Counted from the stretch's first letter, positions 12,701-24,688 are shown. The stretch: 64,000 nucleotides of DNA from Oreocharis arfaki (GCA_013398015.1 VZRR01010743.1:124001-188000); one strand, 5' to 3'. Numbers and translations are program-made. Notes: generated from the sequence alone by a model not told the origin.

Positions 12701-14982
12701 TGCAAAGCAACTGCAGGGTGTCTGGGCTGTGTGCTGGGAGGAGACGAGGAAGTTGAGGTCTTTGAAGTAGCCAGTGGTGACTGTGGAGCTGCCAGCCATT
12801 GTCGGAGGAGGAAGGCTCATGGGTGGTGTGGAGTGCTTGGAGTGCCCTGGGAGGGAAATTGCTGGTCTGATCCTTTCCCGTTCCTTCTCCCTCCAGCTGC
12901 GCTCCTCCAGCAGATCAGTGTGCTGCAGCCCTCCCACATCCTGGATGGAGCCTCCCGGTTAGTATCCAGCCAGTCAGCTTGGAGCTGTTGGGGAGTGGGA
13001 GTGTCTTGTGACTGTCCCTGCTTGTGAGGTCTGTGAGGTGCTCCCAGCAGCAGTTTGGGAGCTGCCTCACATCCAAGGTGCTGACAGAATCCAGTGCTCT
13101 GCTCCATGACCCCCTTACATCTCTAGTGAGGGGGTGACATTTGCGTGAAGTACCGGGTGCTGCAGCAACAGAGCTTTCCAGGCCAATTAAAACAGCAGGG
13201 TTTCCCTCTTACCCTGCCCTTCCCTCTCTGCACCCCAGCCACTTATCTCCTCCAGAGGTTTGGCTTGGTTTCACCTGTGCCTCGTCCCTGGAATGTGCTG
13301 CCATTCCTGCTAGTGGTTATAAAACCTTGGCTTTGGGACTTTTGGTTCTGCTCTTGCCTCAGAGTCTGTGGTGCTTGTGTGCAGTCCCTGCAGTGCTTTG
13401 CTCCTGTCTTTGTTAGTGCTGCTTCTTGCAAGGATGTAGGGTAGATGTGAGCCAGGATCTTGCTCTGGTCTGACCACAGGAAAACTCTGGAAAGTAATTA
13501 AAACAGTTGTAGGGTCAGTCCTTTGAGAAGTGAAGCCTTTCAAGGGGACCCAAACTAGTCAGGCCTCAGGAGTTTTTGCTCCTTCTTTTCTCTGCTGTAC
13601 CCGTACCCTGCAGTGTTTCAATCCCATAGTGTGTGGATGTGTTCCCCTGCAGGCTGCAGGAGGACCCAGAGGCCATGAAGATAGACTTCAACGTGTATCA
13701 AGCAGATGCAGTGTCCAAGTTTAAGAAGACAAACCCTGGGAAGCCCCATGTCAGGATGTGTGTTCGGAGGTACCCATGAGTCTTGTGCTGTTTTTGAAAC
13801 ATTGCAGTTGTTGTGGAAACGAAGTCCTAATGATCTGTAAATGACCCAGCATCTTGTGAGCTTTACAGATCATCAGAGTGTCTCCCTTGAGGGTGGTCCT
13901 GGCCAGGAATTTTTTCTTTCAGTTCCTATTCCTTTGTTGGAGGCTGTGGCTGACAATTCCTCTCCTTCCCCCCGCCCTTGCATTCAACCCACACTGTTTG
14001 GTCATCTGGTTGCTGCTCATGTCTGAGTATTACTGGGAGTCAGGAAAAAGAAGCCACAGCTTTTATGCAATTCAGGTAGAACCCAGTGTTGAAGGAGCTG
14101 AATCCTCAGTGCAGATCGCTGCGGATTTCTGCAGAGATGAACCTCCCCAGACCTTGCTGCAGGCTCTAAGCCATGGGTTCAGTATTTTGATCTTTGTCAA
14201 GTGTAACTTTAGGATCACTAGCGACAGAGGGTAGGTGTCCCCTTTCTTGCTGGATCCAGAACCTGATACTTAAACTCCATAGCTAGGTACAAAGTTCAGT
14301 TTCTGCCTTTTCTCATTTTGCTTTACTAAAACTGTCCCTCTGCTCTCTGCAGCTGTAGTAGACAGAGCAAGGAAGGTGGTAATGCAGTTTTACCAAGGTA
14401 TGTCATGAGCCAGTAGGATGATCCTTGTTGCATAAATATTTTCATTGATGAGCAAACAGACTCTGCAGAATTAAAAGGAGGGAAAAGCAGGTCAGATGTT
14501 GATCCTAGCAACCTAAAGATCTTCGTAGCACAAAGGTATTAAGACTGCAGTGGATTGGCCATTTGCTAATATCCCTGTGAGCCTCATCTAATGGGCACAG
14601 CATAGAGCAGTGTGCAGTTATCCATGTTTTTGGCAAAGGATTCAACAGCTCCCAGTTCCCGGCATGCTGGGTATTCACTCTCAGGGCTGGCAGCCTCCTG
14701 CTTGGACTGAAAGGGGTGGGGAGGATCACTACCAGGCCAAAGGGAGGTGTTGTGATGGCTGGCCAGGACAGCTTTGCCTCTGTGTTCCTCCTGCTTGGAG
14801 AACAAACAGGATGTTTTTTTTCTCTCTGTAGCTTTGATGAGCAGATCCCGTCCCTGCGGGCTTTGAAGCAGGTGACGTATCTGAGTGGGGACGTCCCTCT
14901 GGTCTTTGCACTGGTGGATCATGGAGAAATCACCTTCTATTCACTGAAGGAGTTCAAGCTGCCCATTGATGTTAATCACTGA
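6684..14982 (+). CDS. TSEN54: tRNA splicing endonuclease subunit 54 (11 coding exons, 510 aa)
   Basis: TSEN54 is a structural, non-catalytic subunit of the nuclear tRNA splicing endonuclease (with TSEN2, TSEN15 and TSEN34), which removes introns from pre-tRNAs. The family is recognised by GQKDFLPDGSARQAERLRR (from residue 26), WHTMGFSERGKQ and ALYLMEC in exon 4, QLFYRDLPLSIQEAY in exon 5, VFSHLKQLGYIV in exon 6, SPYERQLNLE in exon 7, and the C-terminal FNVYQADAVSKFKKTNPGKP and GDVPLVFALVDHG blocks. The N-terminal Sen54 domain spans roughly residues 50-130. A poorly conserved acidic/serine-rich linker fills exon 8, and the C-terminal interaction domain begins near residue 400. The spliced length is 510 aa against 526 in human. 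All ten junctions are GT-AG and keep the frame. The start ATG at 6,684 was chosen because RRLSTAE just after it aligns with RVLSARE of the human N-terminus. Confidence 0.96.
6713..7062 (+). repeat. G-rich imperfect tandem repeat in TSEN54 intron 1
   Basis: The intron is strongly G-biased on the plus strand. It repeats a loose unit of about 35 nt containing GGAGGCAC (at 6,791, 6,818, 6,889 and 6,924), runs of five or six G, and a CGYGGTAC element. Several G-runs lie close enough to form G-quadruplexes. Confidence 0.6.
7063..7215 (+). CDS. TSEN54: TSEN54 coding exon 2
   Basis: Residues 10-60. Contains the family hallmark KDFLPDGSARQAERLRRC. Acceptor CCCCGCAG, donor GTAAGT, leaves CC for the next codon. 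Confidence 0.95.
7804..7985 (-). mobile_element. CR1 LINE 3'-end fragment in TSEN54 intron 2, antisense
   Basis: Reverse-complement CR1 signature: an AGAATCACAAAATGGTTTGG start, then CCTGCCATGGGCAAGGACAC, CTTCCACTAGACCAGGTTG and CCCCATCCAACATGGCCATG. It extends further into the 3' region than the copy near 3.4 kb. Confidence 0.88.
8266..8329 (+). CDS. TSEN54: TSEN54 coding exon 3
   Basis: Residues 61-82, ending VELKSPA at a phase-0 GTGAGT donor. The VKAEWKPEQG stretch matches the human VAAEWRPEEG. Confidence 0.95.
8470..8553 (+). CDS. TSEN54: TSEN54 coding exon 4
   Basis: Residues 83-110, GKFWHTMGFSERGKQ through ALYLMEC, inside the N-terminal Sen54 domain. Both boundaries are phase 0 (TTGCAG / GTAAGT). 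Confidence 0.96.
9797..9895 (+). CDS. TSEN54: TSEN54 coding exon 5
   Basis: Residues 111-143, GSVQLFYRDLPLSIQEAYE and on to LSHYQ. Exactly 33 codons. Donor GTGTGT. Confidence 0.96.
10209..10261 (+). CDS. TSEN54: TSEN54 coding exon 6
   Basis: Residues 144-160, VFSHLKQLGYIVLRFDP. Acceptor CTCTAAG, donor GTAACC. Confidence 0.95.
10599..10697 (+). CDS. TSEN54: TSEN54 coding exon 7
   Basis: Residues 161-193. SPYERQLNLE is followed by a basic HHRKRRRSSSP run, a plausible nuclear localisation signal that matches the human GKRKRSSSSP. Confidence 0.95.
10873..10931 (+). repeat. Two-copy direct repeat with E-boxes in TSEN54 intron 7
   Basis: A 23-nt unit beginning TGTCACGTGTGTGC occurs at 10,873-10,895 and 10,909-10,931, a 36-nt period. 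Each copy carries a CACGTG E-box preceded by GT. Confidence 0.85.
11813..12435 (+). CDS. TSEN54: TSEN54 coding exon 8 (large linker exon)
   Basis: Residues 194-401. Begins RSHEKKHKVSEDLPEAEE. The first two thirds are an acidic, serine-rich, likely disordered linker. Conservation resumes at RWDFATIAFPNVAPD, GREVDAASWC and HLWDQAVTPLL. Confidence 0.95.
12897..12957 (+). CDS. TSEN54: TSEN54 coding exon 9
   Basis: Residues 402-421, ALLQQISVLQPSHILDGAS, matching human VLQHISVLQTTHLPDGGA. Donor GTTAGT. Confidence 0.94.
13653..13769 (+). CDS. TSEN54: TSEN54 coding exon 10
   Basis: Residues 422-460, including FNVYQADAVSKFKKTNPGKP and VRMCVR, the start of the C-terminal domain. Donor GTACCC is weak but preserves the frame into exon 11. 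Confidence 0.95.
14832..14982 (+). CDS. TSEN54: TSEN54 coding exon 11 and stop
   Basis: Residues 461-510, SFDEQIPSLRALKQVTYL, then GDVPLVFALVDHGEITFYS, ending LPIDVNH before TGA. The final residues match the human LPQDVGH end. Confidence 0.97.
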
Positions 14983-16115
14983 AGTTGCTGTCACTTGCAG
15001 AAATGGTATGGGATGAAGGGAAGAGCTTTATTCAGGACTTGTTTTCCTGATTAATGAAATACTACACAAACCAGAGCCTGTGATAACTGGAACCTTGGGA
15101 AGTTGGCCACTTAACTGGCTGCTACAGACTTCACTCACCCAGATGGCTCAGGCATAATACAGCAAACAAGTGTGTTTGGCTTAGCTGGGCATTTCTGGGC
15201 TGGAGTACACACTGCTTTGTTCTTGAAGCCACTGTTCTCCAGCTTTCTCACCTCATGGACCACCAGCCTGCCTTTCCTGTATCATCTTTGCTGACTGTGG
15301 ACCATGAGAAAACACTTTGCTGGTGATCCTTTTATCACATGTAAAGAACCACTGTGCTACACCAATGGGATGGTTGGAGTGTCACTGAGGTCAGTCAGGG
15401 ACAGAATAAGCTGATCAGTGCTGGTGTCCTGAGCCTCTGTCATTCAGCGTTGCCAACGATCATCAGATCAGATTCTGGTCTGTAAAAGGCACGGCCATAA
15501 ACTCAGTCACCTGGAGGAAAGTTTCCAGACACTCGAGAGCAGGAAACTGTGCCTTGAACACAATTTCATCAGCCAGAGGTCACAGAAAGCCCCAGAACAC
15601 TGCAGATGGCAGCTTGGTGTCCTGCAGCAGCTATGCTGAGATGCATTTTGGCCACACAGTGTTAAGCCATGCTAAAACTTGACCACCACTATCAGCACAC
15701 TACATCTGATAGTTTCACCAGAACTGCAGCCCTTCTCTTTGAGCCCAACATCCTCCCTCCTGGCCGTGGATCCTTGTTATTTCTCTTGCAAGTGAGAGAT
15801 CCCTGAGTAAAGTAAAAAGCTACAAATTCCTAATGAGCATTCCAATCCTGAGGCTGTTGTGCTCTGAACTGAGTATACCGTTGCTTTCCACCAGGATATC
15901 TAGGTACCAAATTTGCTTTAGCCTCTATGCCAGAAGTGCCAGGTGCCAGAATGTCTGCTCAGTGGGTAGAAGTGAGCTAAGCATGGCTGTGTTTGGTATC
16001 AAAGTTTTCAGAACTGTAATAGCAACTGGTTTAGATATGTTTTATTTGGTATTTTTTAAATTCCTTTTGGAGATATGGAGAAGGCTAAGCAATAAAAAAA
16101 AATCCTTTTCCAACG
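14983..16115 (+). other. TSEN54: TSEN54 3' UTR
   Basis: Non-coding sequence from the stop codon to just beyond the first good AATAAA signal. No conserved element was recognised in it. The 3' limit is inferred from the signal and is not exact. Confidence 0.65.
16091..16096 (+). terminator. Poly(A) signal AATAAA for TSEN54
   Basis: AATAAA is followed about 35 nt later by a GT-rich segment (GGTGTGGTTCTT), the usual arrangement of signal and downstream element. Confidence 0.7.
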
Positions 16116-17330
16116 ATGCAGGCTCCTTGGTGTGGTTCTTAATTCCCCTAAAAATGTTAAGTTGTACAGAGGGAGACTGTGGAGGCTACTGGGACGCCAG
16201 CAGCAGCAGCAGCTGGTGAATGCCTGCTCAAGGTCGTACAGCCCTGCGGCTGTGTAACCCGGGTAACCCTGCTCCTACGCCATCTGGGCTTGGATACAGC
16301 CGCTGCCCCGTTCCCGGGGAGGGCAGCGTGACTCAGAGCCTGGAGGTGTCCCGACATCCGCGTGCAGTTCCTGTCGGCACACGACACCTCTTCCTCGTTC
16401 ATCTTCCTCCTGCGTGGTCAGAGGTATCGTAGCCCAGGGTGCCGGGGCTCTGCTGCCAGCGCCTGCTCTTGTTTCACACACACACCCCGGTTATCAGATG
16501 CTGGAAGTCGGCAGGGCTCTGCCGAGGTGAGGGTCTGACGGCTCCTCCCACGCTTCCTCCCCTTCTTCCTCTTCCAGCAGTGCTTTGGCTCTGATAGTTC
16601 TCCTTAAAGCCGGGGTTGGCAGCCCCATCTGCCCTCAGCATTCTCCCAGACTGTTTAACAGATTAAAGGCAGTGGGAAGAGTTTCTAAGAACAAGCGCAG
16701 CCAGGAGAGCTCCAGCCTGACCCACAGGGCTCATGTTTGTCCTGGAATTAGGTCAAACTCACTCCTGTTGATTTCAATCAGTCTCATCTCTTTATGCCAA
16801 GGTGGAATTGTATCGATGAACTCTACGAGAGCCACCCAGTGAGTTTCGCTGGGGCAGAGACTCCCTGATTCAGCACAAGACAATTACAATGTAATAACCA
16901 CTGCAAGGAGGATTGAGAAACTGTGGCTGCCTTGCTCAGCACCGTAACATCTGATGGTGCCTTACCCACCCCAGAATAGGAGCATGCTCTAGACTGATAC
17001 CACTGCTCCATTTTGGCCTGTGATGCAGATTGGCTGAGCATTGCAAGATGAGAGAACTGAATATTTAATTGGAAAACATCACTTTTGGAAACGTGGGTGA
17101 AATACTATTACTGGACCCTTGTCAGAGGTAATTTCAGGCTTTTGCATGGATGCAGAGTGGGCAGACCTTCGCCTGCCATTGCCCTCTACATAAATACAGC
17201 TTCCTTGTCCAGCTGCTGTTCCCTGCTGGGTTGGGCTGGCTGCTGCCGGGCTGTGCAGCGAGACTTGTGTCCGTCTCTCCAGCGAAGGCTTCGACTCTGT
17301 AAAGTCTGTCTATTTTCATGGGCAAGGCTG
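16116..17330. other. Intergenic spacer TSEN54-LLGL2
   Basis: About 1.2 kb between the TSEN54 poly(A) site and the next CpG island. No gene or repeat was recognised. A short (CAG)n-like stretch (AGCAGCAGCAGCAGC) lies at about 16,200. Confidence 0.6.
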
Positions 17331-18230
17331 TGAAAGTTGGGAGTTCCCTCGTGGGGCTGCAGCCGGGAGGAAGGGCCCACGACCCCGGCCCCGGAGGCGG
17401 CTTTCCCGGGCCGCCTTTCCCCCGCCGCCCTTTCCCGGTGCCGGGTGCCCGCGCTCCGCGAGCCGCGCGGTGCCGTTCCCTGATTGGCTGCAGTGAGTGC
17501 GCTGCTGAATTATTCATGAGCGCGCGGGATAAAAAGGGAGGCGGGGCCGCGGCTCAGCTTTATTTGCATGTGAGGCCCCGCCCACACGTGTGGTTTGCAC
17601 AGCGGGCCCCGCCCCAGGGGCGGTCCCACCTCGGCCCCGCCCCGCGCGCCCCGCCCGGAGGTGCCCGCGGAGCGAGGCCGCCGCTGCCGCGCAGCTGAGG
17701 GGGAGCGGGCGCGGAGCGGAGCNNNNNNNNNNNNNNNNNNNNNNNNNNNNNNNNNNNCCCCGCGGGGGTTCTGTTCGCCGGTGCCCGGGCCCGCGGTGCT
17801 GCCCTGGCCGGCCGTGTAGGGGCTGCCCACACCTGAAGCCCTGGCGCACCCGGGGACGCCGGCAGTGGCTCCCCGTGGAACTTGCAGCCGCGGCGCTGAG
17901 GGCTCTTGGGGTTTTGTTTGCTGTTGTGTCCTCTCCCGGGCTCGCTGCGCTGTGTCTGTTCCGGCCGGAGCGCGCAGCCCCCCCGGTACCGCGCGGCAGC
18001 TCCGCATCCCGGGATTCCCCAGGGAGGTGGCGGCAGTGGCCGCTCCGGGACTTCCTGCCCGGCCCTCGAGCGGGTCCGGGCCGGGGCCGCTCCCGGGGCC
18101 CGGGGGCTGCGGGAACCACTCCCGCCCCGTCCTGCGGTGGGAGATGCTCCTGCCCGCAGCCCGGCCCCGCAGGGCTCCAGTGCTGCCGCTGGCTCCAAGC
18201 AGCGAGTCTTGGAGAAGACAAGAATAAGAA
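17330..18230 (+). promoter_or_regulatory. CpG island, probable LLGL2 promoter and first non-coding exon
   Basis: A GC-rich island precedes the first LLGL2 coding exon by about 6.5 kb. It holds an inverted CCAAT box (ATTGG, 17,483), a TATA-like ATAAAAAG (17,529), an octamer ATTTGCAT (17,562), an E-box CACGTG (17,585), and GC boxes at 17,540, 17,607 and 17,617. If the TATA-like box is used, transcription would start near 17,560 and the first exon would run into the N gap. The donor of that exon could not be fixed. Confidence 0.6.
17723..17757. other. Assembly gap (35 N)
   Basis: Thirty-five unresolved bases inside the CpG island, typical of GC-rich bird promoters that sequence poorly. The true gap size is unknown. 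Confidence 0.99.
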
Positions 18231-18239
18231 CTGCGGTGA

Positions 18240-21200
18240 CTCTGACTCCCTCGGGATATTCTGTTAGAATTTTCTCTCTTTTTTTCTTTTTTTTTCCCCT
18301 ATGCCCATATTAAGTGCATCTTGTCACTATTAGTGGTTCGTTTTTTTTTTTTCCCTCCCCCAAGCTGTGAGAACTTGCTGGATGAAGGAGTACATTACTT
18401 CCAGCAGGCAGCAAACAGGTGTAATAAAACGGTGAAACGAGTTGTTCAGCCTTAGTCTCAGGTTGCTCTTCATTGTGCCATGGGAACTGGCTGTTGCTGG
18501 TATCTCCCCTCCTGGAGATGAGGCTTAACCTTGGCGTTGGAGAAAGCTTTGTGTGTTTGTGTTCAGCGTTGTTGATGGTGTAGAGCAGTTGAATCAGACT
18601 CTCGGGTCTGTGTTTCTGCAGCCAACGGCACAAAGCCTTTTGCTGGTGTGGGGATAGTGACAGGACAGGGGGACAGCTCCATTGAGATGGTGGAAGTAAA
18701 AGCTGTCCGTTGTCATGTCTTACTTGATGGGGAATGCTGCTCTTTGTAGTCACCTGAGAGCACTTCAGTCAACTGGAATATCTGGCTTTACCAAGTCCTA
18801 GCTGAAGCTGGGTGCCCAGAGCAGCTGCCTGGTGATCTTAGCTTTGATTCGGGAAGCTGGTGCTTCTGGCAAGTGTAATGCAAAGTGCTGGTACGTCCCA
18901 AGGCTCCTCCGTGCATCCTGGCACGTTCCTTGTAGGGATAGACTGGCCCATGGAGGAGACGAGGATGATCTGTGCCAGTAGTGAGCAGTCCCTAATCCTG
19001 ATCAGTGTTGCTTGTAGCCTGCCGAGGGGCTCCATATAGTTCCTGGTATTGGAAAGGGAGAAGAGTTCTCAATCATAGGATGGTGCTGAGGAATGTCTTT
19101 TATTTGGTTTTGAACAAATTGCATCTGCTAATAACAGCTGACCAAAGAAAAGTATTGGAGGAGTTAAACCAGTTGAGAGCCCTTTATCTTCTAGTGGCCT
19201 TCTGGTATGGTAACGTAATTATTCCTGGGAATTGCTTATGGAAGAGGTGTGTCTCTGCTTGGCTGACATAGAGGCTTGAGAAATGTCAAAGAGCAAGGGA
19301 GGTTTTAAACATATGTCTTGCAGTTAATACATGGCAATAAAAGTATGTGATACTGCTAGTACCATCATCTTTCTTTAAAATATCGAAGGAGGGACTGGTT
19401 TGGTTTCTGTGCAGAAATTGTATGGAAACTCCAGTTCTCATATAAAAGTTTCTCATAGCTAGATCTCTTTGTGCTGCTTTATGAAGCAAATGCTTCCGTG
19501 GTTTGCTCCATTGACCTACTGTGTGTAAAATGCTGCTCCAAGGTTACAAGCCACTCTTCTGTTTGATTCACGCTTCTTAGCAAAGCCTACAAAGGGTTTT
19601 GCATCATAGGCAATAATGTTGTTCAGTGCAAAGACTTTGTTCTGCTGTAGCATTTTGAAACTTTGTGTTGTCATGCCCCCATGACAAGGAGAACACAATA
19701 GGAGTCATAATGACACACAAGGTTTGCACAATTCCCAAATTCATTGCAGGTGGGCGGTTCCTGGTAATTCCAAGCACAAGGCTGTGGAAGTACATGCTTG
19801 AGTTGCGTGATTGGTTCTCAATTATTTTCTAAGAGTTCTTGGAGAATCGATGTCTGATATTTTATTTAATATTGTTTGTGTTTTGGGAGGGCAGCCACCT
19901 GCACGTAGTGTTGCCACATTCTGTTCAGTTGTTCATTTCACTGTCTGTCTCTCCAGGTTCACTAAAATAAATTCTTTTAGAGGATCTTTTGGTTTTCCTC
20001 TCTGACTAGAGTATGCAAGGTGCACCTGAACACTCTCCTGTTTGTGAATCTGCAAGTGCTGGGGGGTAGCAGTGGCTCAGCAGTTGTATAAGGGAGATCT
20101 CTGCATGGTCTCATTAAACTGAGATTAATGTTAGAGCATCTTCCTTCTCCTGGGAAAAGAAGGTGGTGTCTTACACATCTCTCTGTGTATTGCAACTGCT
20201 CCTTCCCTTGCTTTAGCTGTTCTGCTTGGCTCGTGTTTTCTCCACGAGTATCTGCCTTGACAATGTGTCACAGCCAAGCAGGGTGGCAGAGATGAACAGT
20301 TAAAGAATAGCTCAGGCTCGGTTCATTGATTTCAAGCTAAAATTGTTCTTAAACTTGTCCTTTCACAGTGAGTCAAGGCACCTGTAATTGATAAATGTGG
20401 TAGGTCTGGTATTTAAGTGATACTTTGCTCAGTTCTGTTGGTGTGAGATCACTGGTGCTAAGGAAGAGCTTTTTGTTGTGCAGGTGACCCAGCCTCTGTT
20501 CTGTTGCTGCTGGCTGTGTTGGTAACAGCAGCAAGGCAAACTGCTGGGTGCAGGAGAGAACCTGGTTCAGACAAGGCCATGGTGGTGACGGTTTGTTATA
20601 GCAGCACCAACTGCCTGGAGTTCAAACAAAGCTGGCTGATAAGGCCTCTTTTATTTTAGCAGGGTTGATAAAGTGTTATCAGATGCATAGGTAGAAGTTC
20701 TCCCTTCAAGGACCTGTAAGCAGGAAGGAGTGCTGAGGAAGGAATGAGAAGGAGACCTAAATCAAGGCAGGATTTAAGAGTTCTTGAGATACTTGCTGGC
20801 ATTTTGAAAAGAAAGCTCTTGGACTGTATCCCATTGAGAACCTGTTCAAATTGAGTAAAGGTTGCCAAGGAAGCACACAGATGGTACCTTGCAACTCTGC
20901 TATGTGAGCAAAATAAACTCATTATGGGTATGTTTTTGTTGTGGGGTTCACTTGAGACTGCATCCACGCTTAATACTGTCTGTGTAGTAAAAACTTCTGA
21001 CCTGGGCTTCCTCTTCTTGCAAGACTGGATTAACTTGTGTGATTGGGACTTACAACAGTTTGGCTGGAAACTCCACTCTCATGGGAGGACATAAGGAAAA
21101 ATTGCAACAAATTTCTGCACAGGGTAATTCCCTGCCAGGCTATGCCAAGTTGATGGAGATAAATGATGGAGAATGTCTTAGCAAGCTGTACACGGGCACC

Positions 21201-24200
21201 AAGATACTTTGCTGTGTGCAGAAGCAAGAAAGCCAAAGGAGAACGTGGAGCTCTGGATTAGTAACACTCAGCAGTGAGGAACAATTAATGCTGCTCTTGG
21301 GGAGGAGCATTTGTCCTTCTATTAAATATGGGTTCACATGCCACGTCTCATGGCATCTGAAACAAACGGAGCTGAGCAAGGAAGACGGAATGAAATCTGG
21401 TTTTGATGTTAAACTGCTCCTTAGTCTGTGATTGGAAACAGGATCTTGCTTTCACTGCCTTTCTGTATGAATAGTGAGGAGATTTTGCTTTGTGTCTGGA
21501 TCTAATCCAATGAGGTGAAAAAGGGGACGTTGTTGTATTTAGCATTCAGGTAAGGAAGCAGCAGGAGTTTGATGTTCAGGGCACTCTGAGCTCTCCTGTC
21601 AGGTGTCCATGTCCTGAGTACCAGAAAAACTTGGGTTGGCTCAGCCTTGGGCTATTGTTGCCTCTAAATAGCTGCCCTCAATGCATCGTAAAAGAAGAGA
21701 GTGTTGCACATAGTTTCTGGTAAAAGCCTCGTCTTTGAAAGCCTAAAGAATTGTTTCCCTGGAAAATAAGAACATTAGATACATGCAGACCTGGCATAGC
21801 TTCAGAGGCTACTGGAGAATTCCTCTCTGGCTACTGGTAGCCACAACTGTTACCAGATGGTTGTAAGTGCTGACTGGCAGACAACTGCAGAGCACATGGG
21901 GCTGGAGGTTTATGTAAGGCTCCAAAGGTGTGTGGGAGAGAAACTGGCCTGCTAAAATGTAAATGTGCATCTGGAAGATAAGATTATACAGATTGTGGAA
22001 TCTATTTCTAGAATTGGAAGAGATACTTGCCTATTGTACTAAAACCAAAATTCTTCTCTTTGATAAGAGCCTTGTAAACTTGTGATAATAACTCTGCTGG
22101 GACAACCTGTGCTGCAGGGGATTCTTTCTTTGCCTTTGCTCAAAACTGCTTGTCCTCTGATCCTGTCCCATACTGTGACACTCAAAGGTTCTTTGGTCAG
22201 AAAGAAACTCTAATGTCAGTCTATGAGAGGTGACTTTTGTAGCTTGCCTTCTCTGATCCTCTCAGCCCTTCAGAGTGATGGTTCAAGTGAGTTACTGCTC
22301 AGTTCAGAACTACTACACTTCTTAGCCTGTTGAACAAGTTGTTGTGGGCTGGAGTGTGAGTGTTGGAGCTCTTGCATAAGCAGGCTCAAACAGCATGCTT
22401 CTGGATGCAATTAATATTTCAGGATAAAACATTCTAGCGAGGTCTTAAATGTAAAGTTGTGTGTCTCAAATCAAGCCCCCTCTTCTTTGCTCCTAACACT
22501 GAGTTGGTCTCTGCTGGCACAGCTGAGGTCTCTTGTTCTGAAGTGGGGAGGGTAATTAGTAGAGTTTCTCTGTGGGTTTGCCTCGTTTAACAGGTCCAGG
22601 ATATTGATTGACAGTGGGAAAGGGTGCGTCTCCTTGGCACTTTCCTTTCCTTGTCTGGCTGAGGGCAAGTTGTGTGTTATACATGGGCGTGATATGCTCT
22701 CCTTTCGTTGCACAGCACCTTGTCACTGCTCTGTAACTTTTGCTAATTTAAAGTGAACGTAGCTTTGTGAAAATACGTCCCTCTCACGAGGATGTCTAAT
22801 AAAAGACTTATGATCTGATACTATTTTGGAAATTTTAGTTGAGGTGCTAAATCGTTGTAGAAGGATTTACTTTCCAAGTTAGCTACACTTTTATTCTTCC
22901 TCTCTCTTTTGGGGTCCTCATACATTTGTCTCTGCACATTCTTCACCTCTGCATGTGCTGATGGCTCACAAACACAGATACCTGTAGCAGCTCAGAGCCA
23001 GTTTTTCTCCATGGTGATTGGTGCTGCTAGTGTTTCTAGGTGACTGGATTGTCATGTAGGTGATATATTCCAGTCAGCTAGATCATAGTGATTCTAGGGA
23101 CTAAATGACTCAGGTGATTGATCCACGTGTGATCCTCTGGTCCTTTGAACCAGGGCTGCATTGCAGTCTTTTGGTGAGCTCAGGGCAGTGCTACCCAGGT
23201 GGCTGGAGATGTTGGAGTGTGAGCAGGAAAGGTAAAAGGACAACAAAGAGGTACGAGTTCAAGCTCAGGGAGTTTCTAAAGGGAGTTCTCAAAATATGCC
23301 TGTGGAGCATCCTGTTTATCACACCATTTCCTTCTTTTGGACCTTCACAGCTGGTGCAAGGCTTTGCTAGGAACTCTTTGAAAAGCAGCTCAAGCTCCTC
23401 AGGAGCGGCTGCTTTAAGTCATTATTCAAAGGCCATTGTTGCTGGCAGGAGCACAGAAGCAGCACCTTGTTTCCTTGTGTTATTCCCGTCTATACAGGTG
23501 TGAAAGCTCCTCCCCTCAGTCACTCACCCCCAGCCCCACTGTTTGAAGGGTCCAAGGCCCTCTGTTCACTTGTCAGTTCCTTTGGTGCTCCTAGTCCCTC
23601 TCTTTCTCATGCGACATCAGTCCCCTGCTCCCCACGTTGCTGTAGGTGTGTATGAACCTTTTCTGACCATGTAGGATATCCATTCTGATCCTTCATTGCA
23701 CCTCAGAAGTTCTGGCCCCTGCTGCACATGTGTGTTGTGTACAGAGTAGCTGCCAAATCGCTCCCTGCCCAACAAATTAAAATAAAATACTGAGTGGAGT
23801 GTCTGTAAACTGCAGCCTGTGAGAGGTGGCCAGGGCAGGCAGGAGTATTTACACCAGGGTAAGTTGTCAGGATGTGAATTCAAGCCTTTGCTCTTGAGTT
23901 GGCAGAGTTTTACTTGTCACTTAGCACCTCTGCAGAGGGGAGATGTGACAGCCTCCTGAGCTGCAGAGAATAGGAAGCTGGAGCCCGGTATTCCCCGTGT
24001 GATTGCTGGTTTGCAAGTCAGGTCTGATTTGTCCTGCTTGGATCCTCCTGTCGCTGTGAGAGACCAGGCACTGGGACACTGCTTTGTGCTTCAGCTGCAC
24101 AGTGAATTGCAGGTGCAAAATTCCCTTCCCCTACCCCCACCACGAGCAGGGAGTTTGGCTTGATATTTTACAAAAGCAAGTTAATAATTAATGCAGCTCC

Positions 24201-24688
24201 CCTGCAGGCAGAACAGCGCCCTTTCTGTCGTGCCCATGGAGAGACCTGAAAATGGGATTCTTTCTCTTTTTGGCTCAATAGCTGGAGGGTTACCTGGGGT
24301 GAAAACTGATGCTAGTCAATAATGCCTGAGCCTGGGAGTTGGCCTTTAGGTCGGGTTTGTCTGAATGTTTATGCAAATGCTGCAGTTTTGCCTTTTCTTT
24401 GGATAAGGTCAACTCAAGGGATCGCAAAATGGCCAAGTGCAAAACCCTTTTTAAAATCTTCTTGTTGTATCTGTACTAGTTTGCTTTATCAGTGTGAAAA
24501 TGGACCTGTGAAGTGCTGCACCAGAGCTGTGCTAGACTGGTATCAGGTTTTAGTCACTCGATAGTGACGTTGTCTCAGTCTCCTCTGGCTGATTTGTTAC
24601 CTGCTAAACCAAAACAAATAACCTACTTCTGCCTGCTTTCTGCTCAGGCTGCTTTTGTTTATATGGCTTTGCTTTTCTTTTTTGTTAG
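18240..24688 (+). other. LLGL2 intron 1 (5' UTR intron)
   Basis: About 6.4 kb between the CpG island and the first coding exon. No protein-like exon or CR1 copy was recognised. It contains short homopolymer T-runs near 18,280 and 18,340. The left boundary depends on the unresolved first exon. Confidence 0.55.

Noticed and set aside
17480..17760. Possible H2B histone gene, suggested by octamer plus TATA plus CCAAT
   Set aside because: No histone sequence in any frame on either strand downstream of these motifs.
17510..18313. Long frames on both strands through the N gap
   Set aside because: GC-driven and bridged by unknown bases. They read as arginine/proline/alanine-rich sequence without known motifs.
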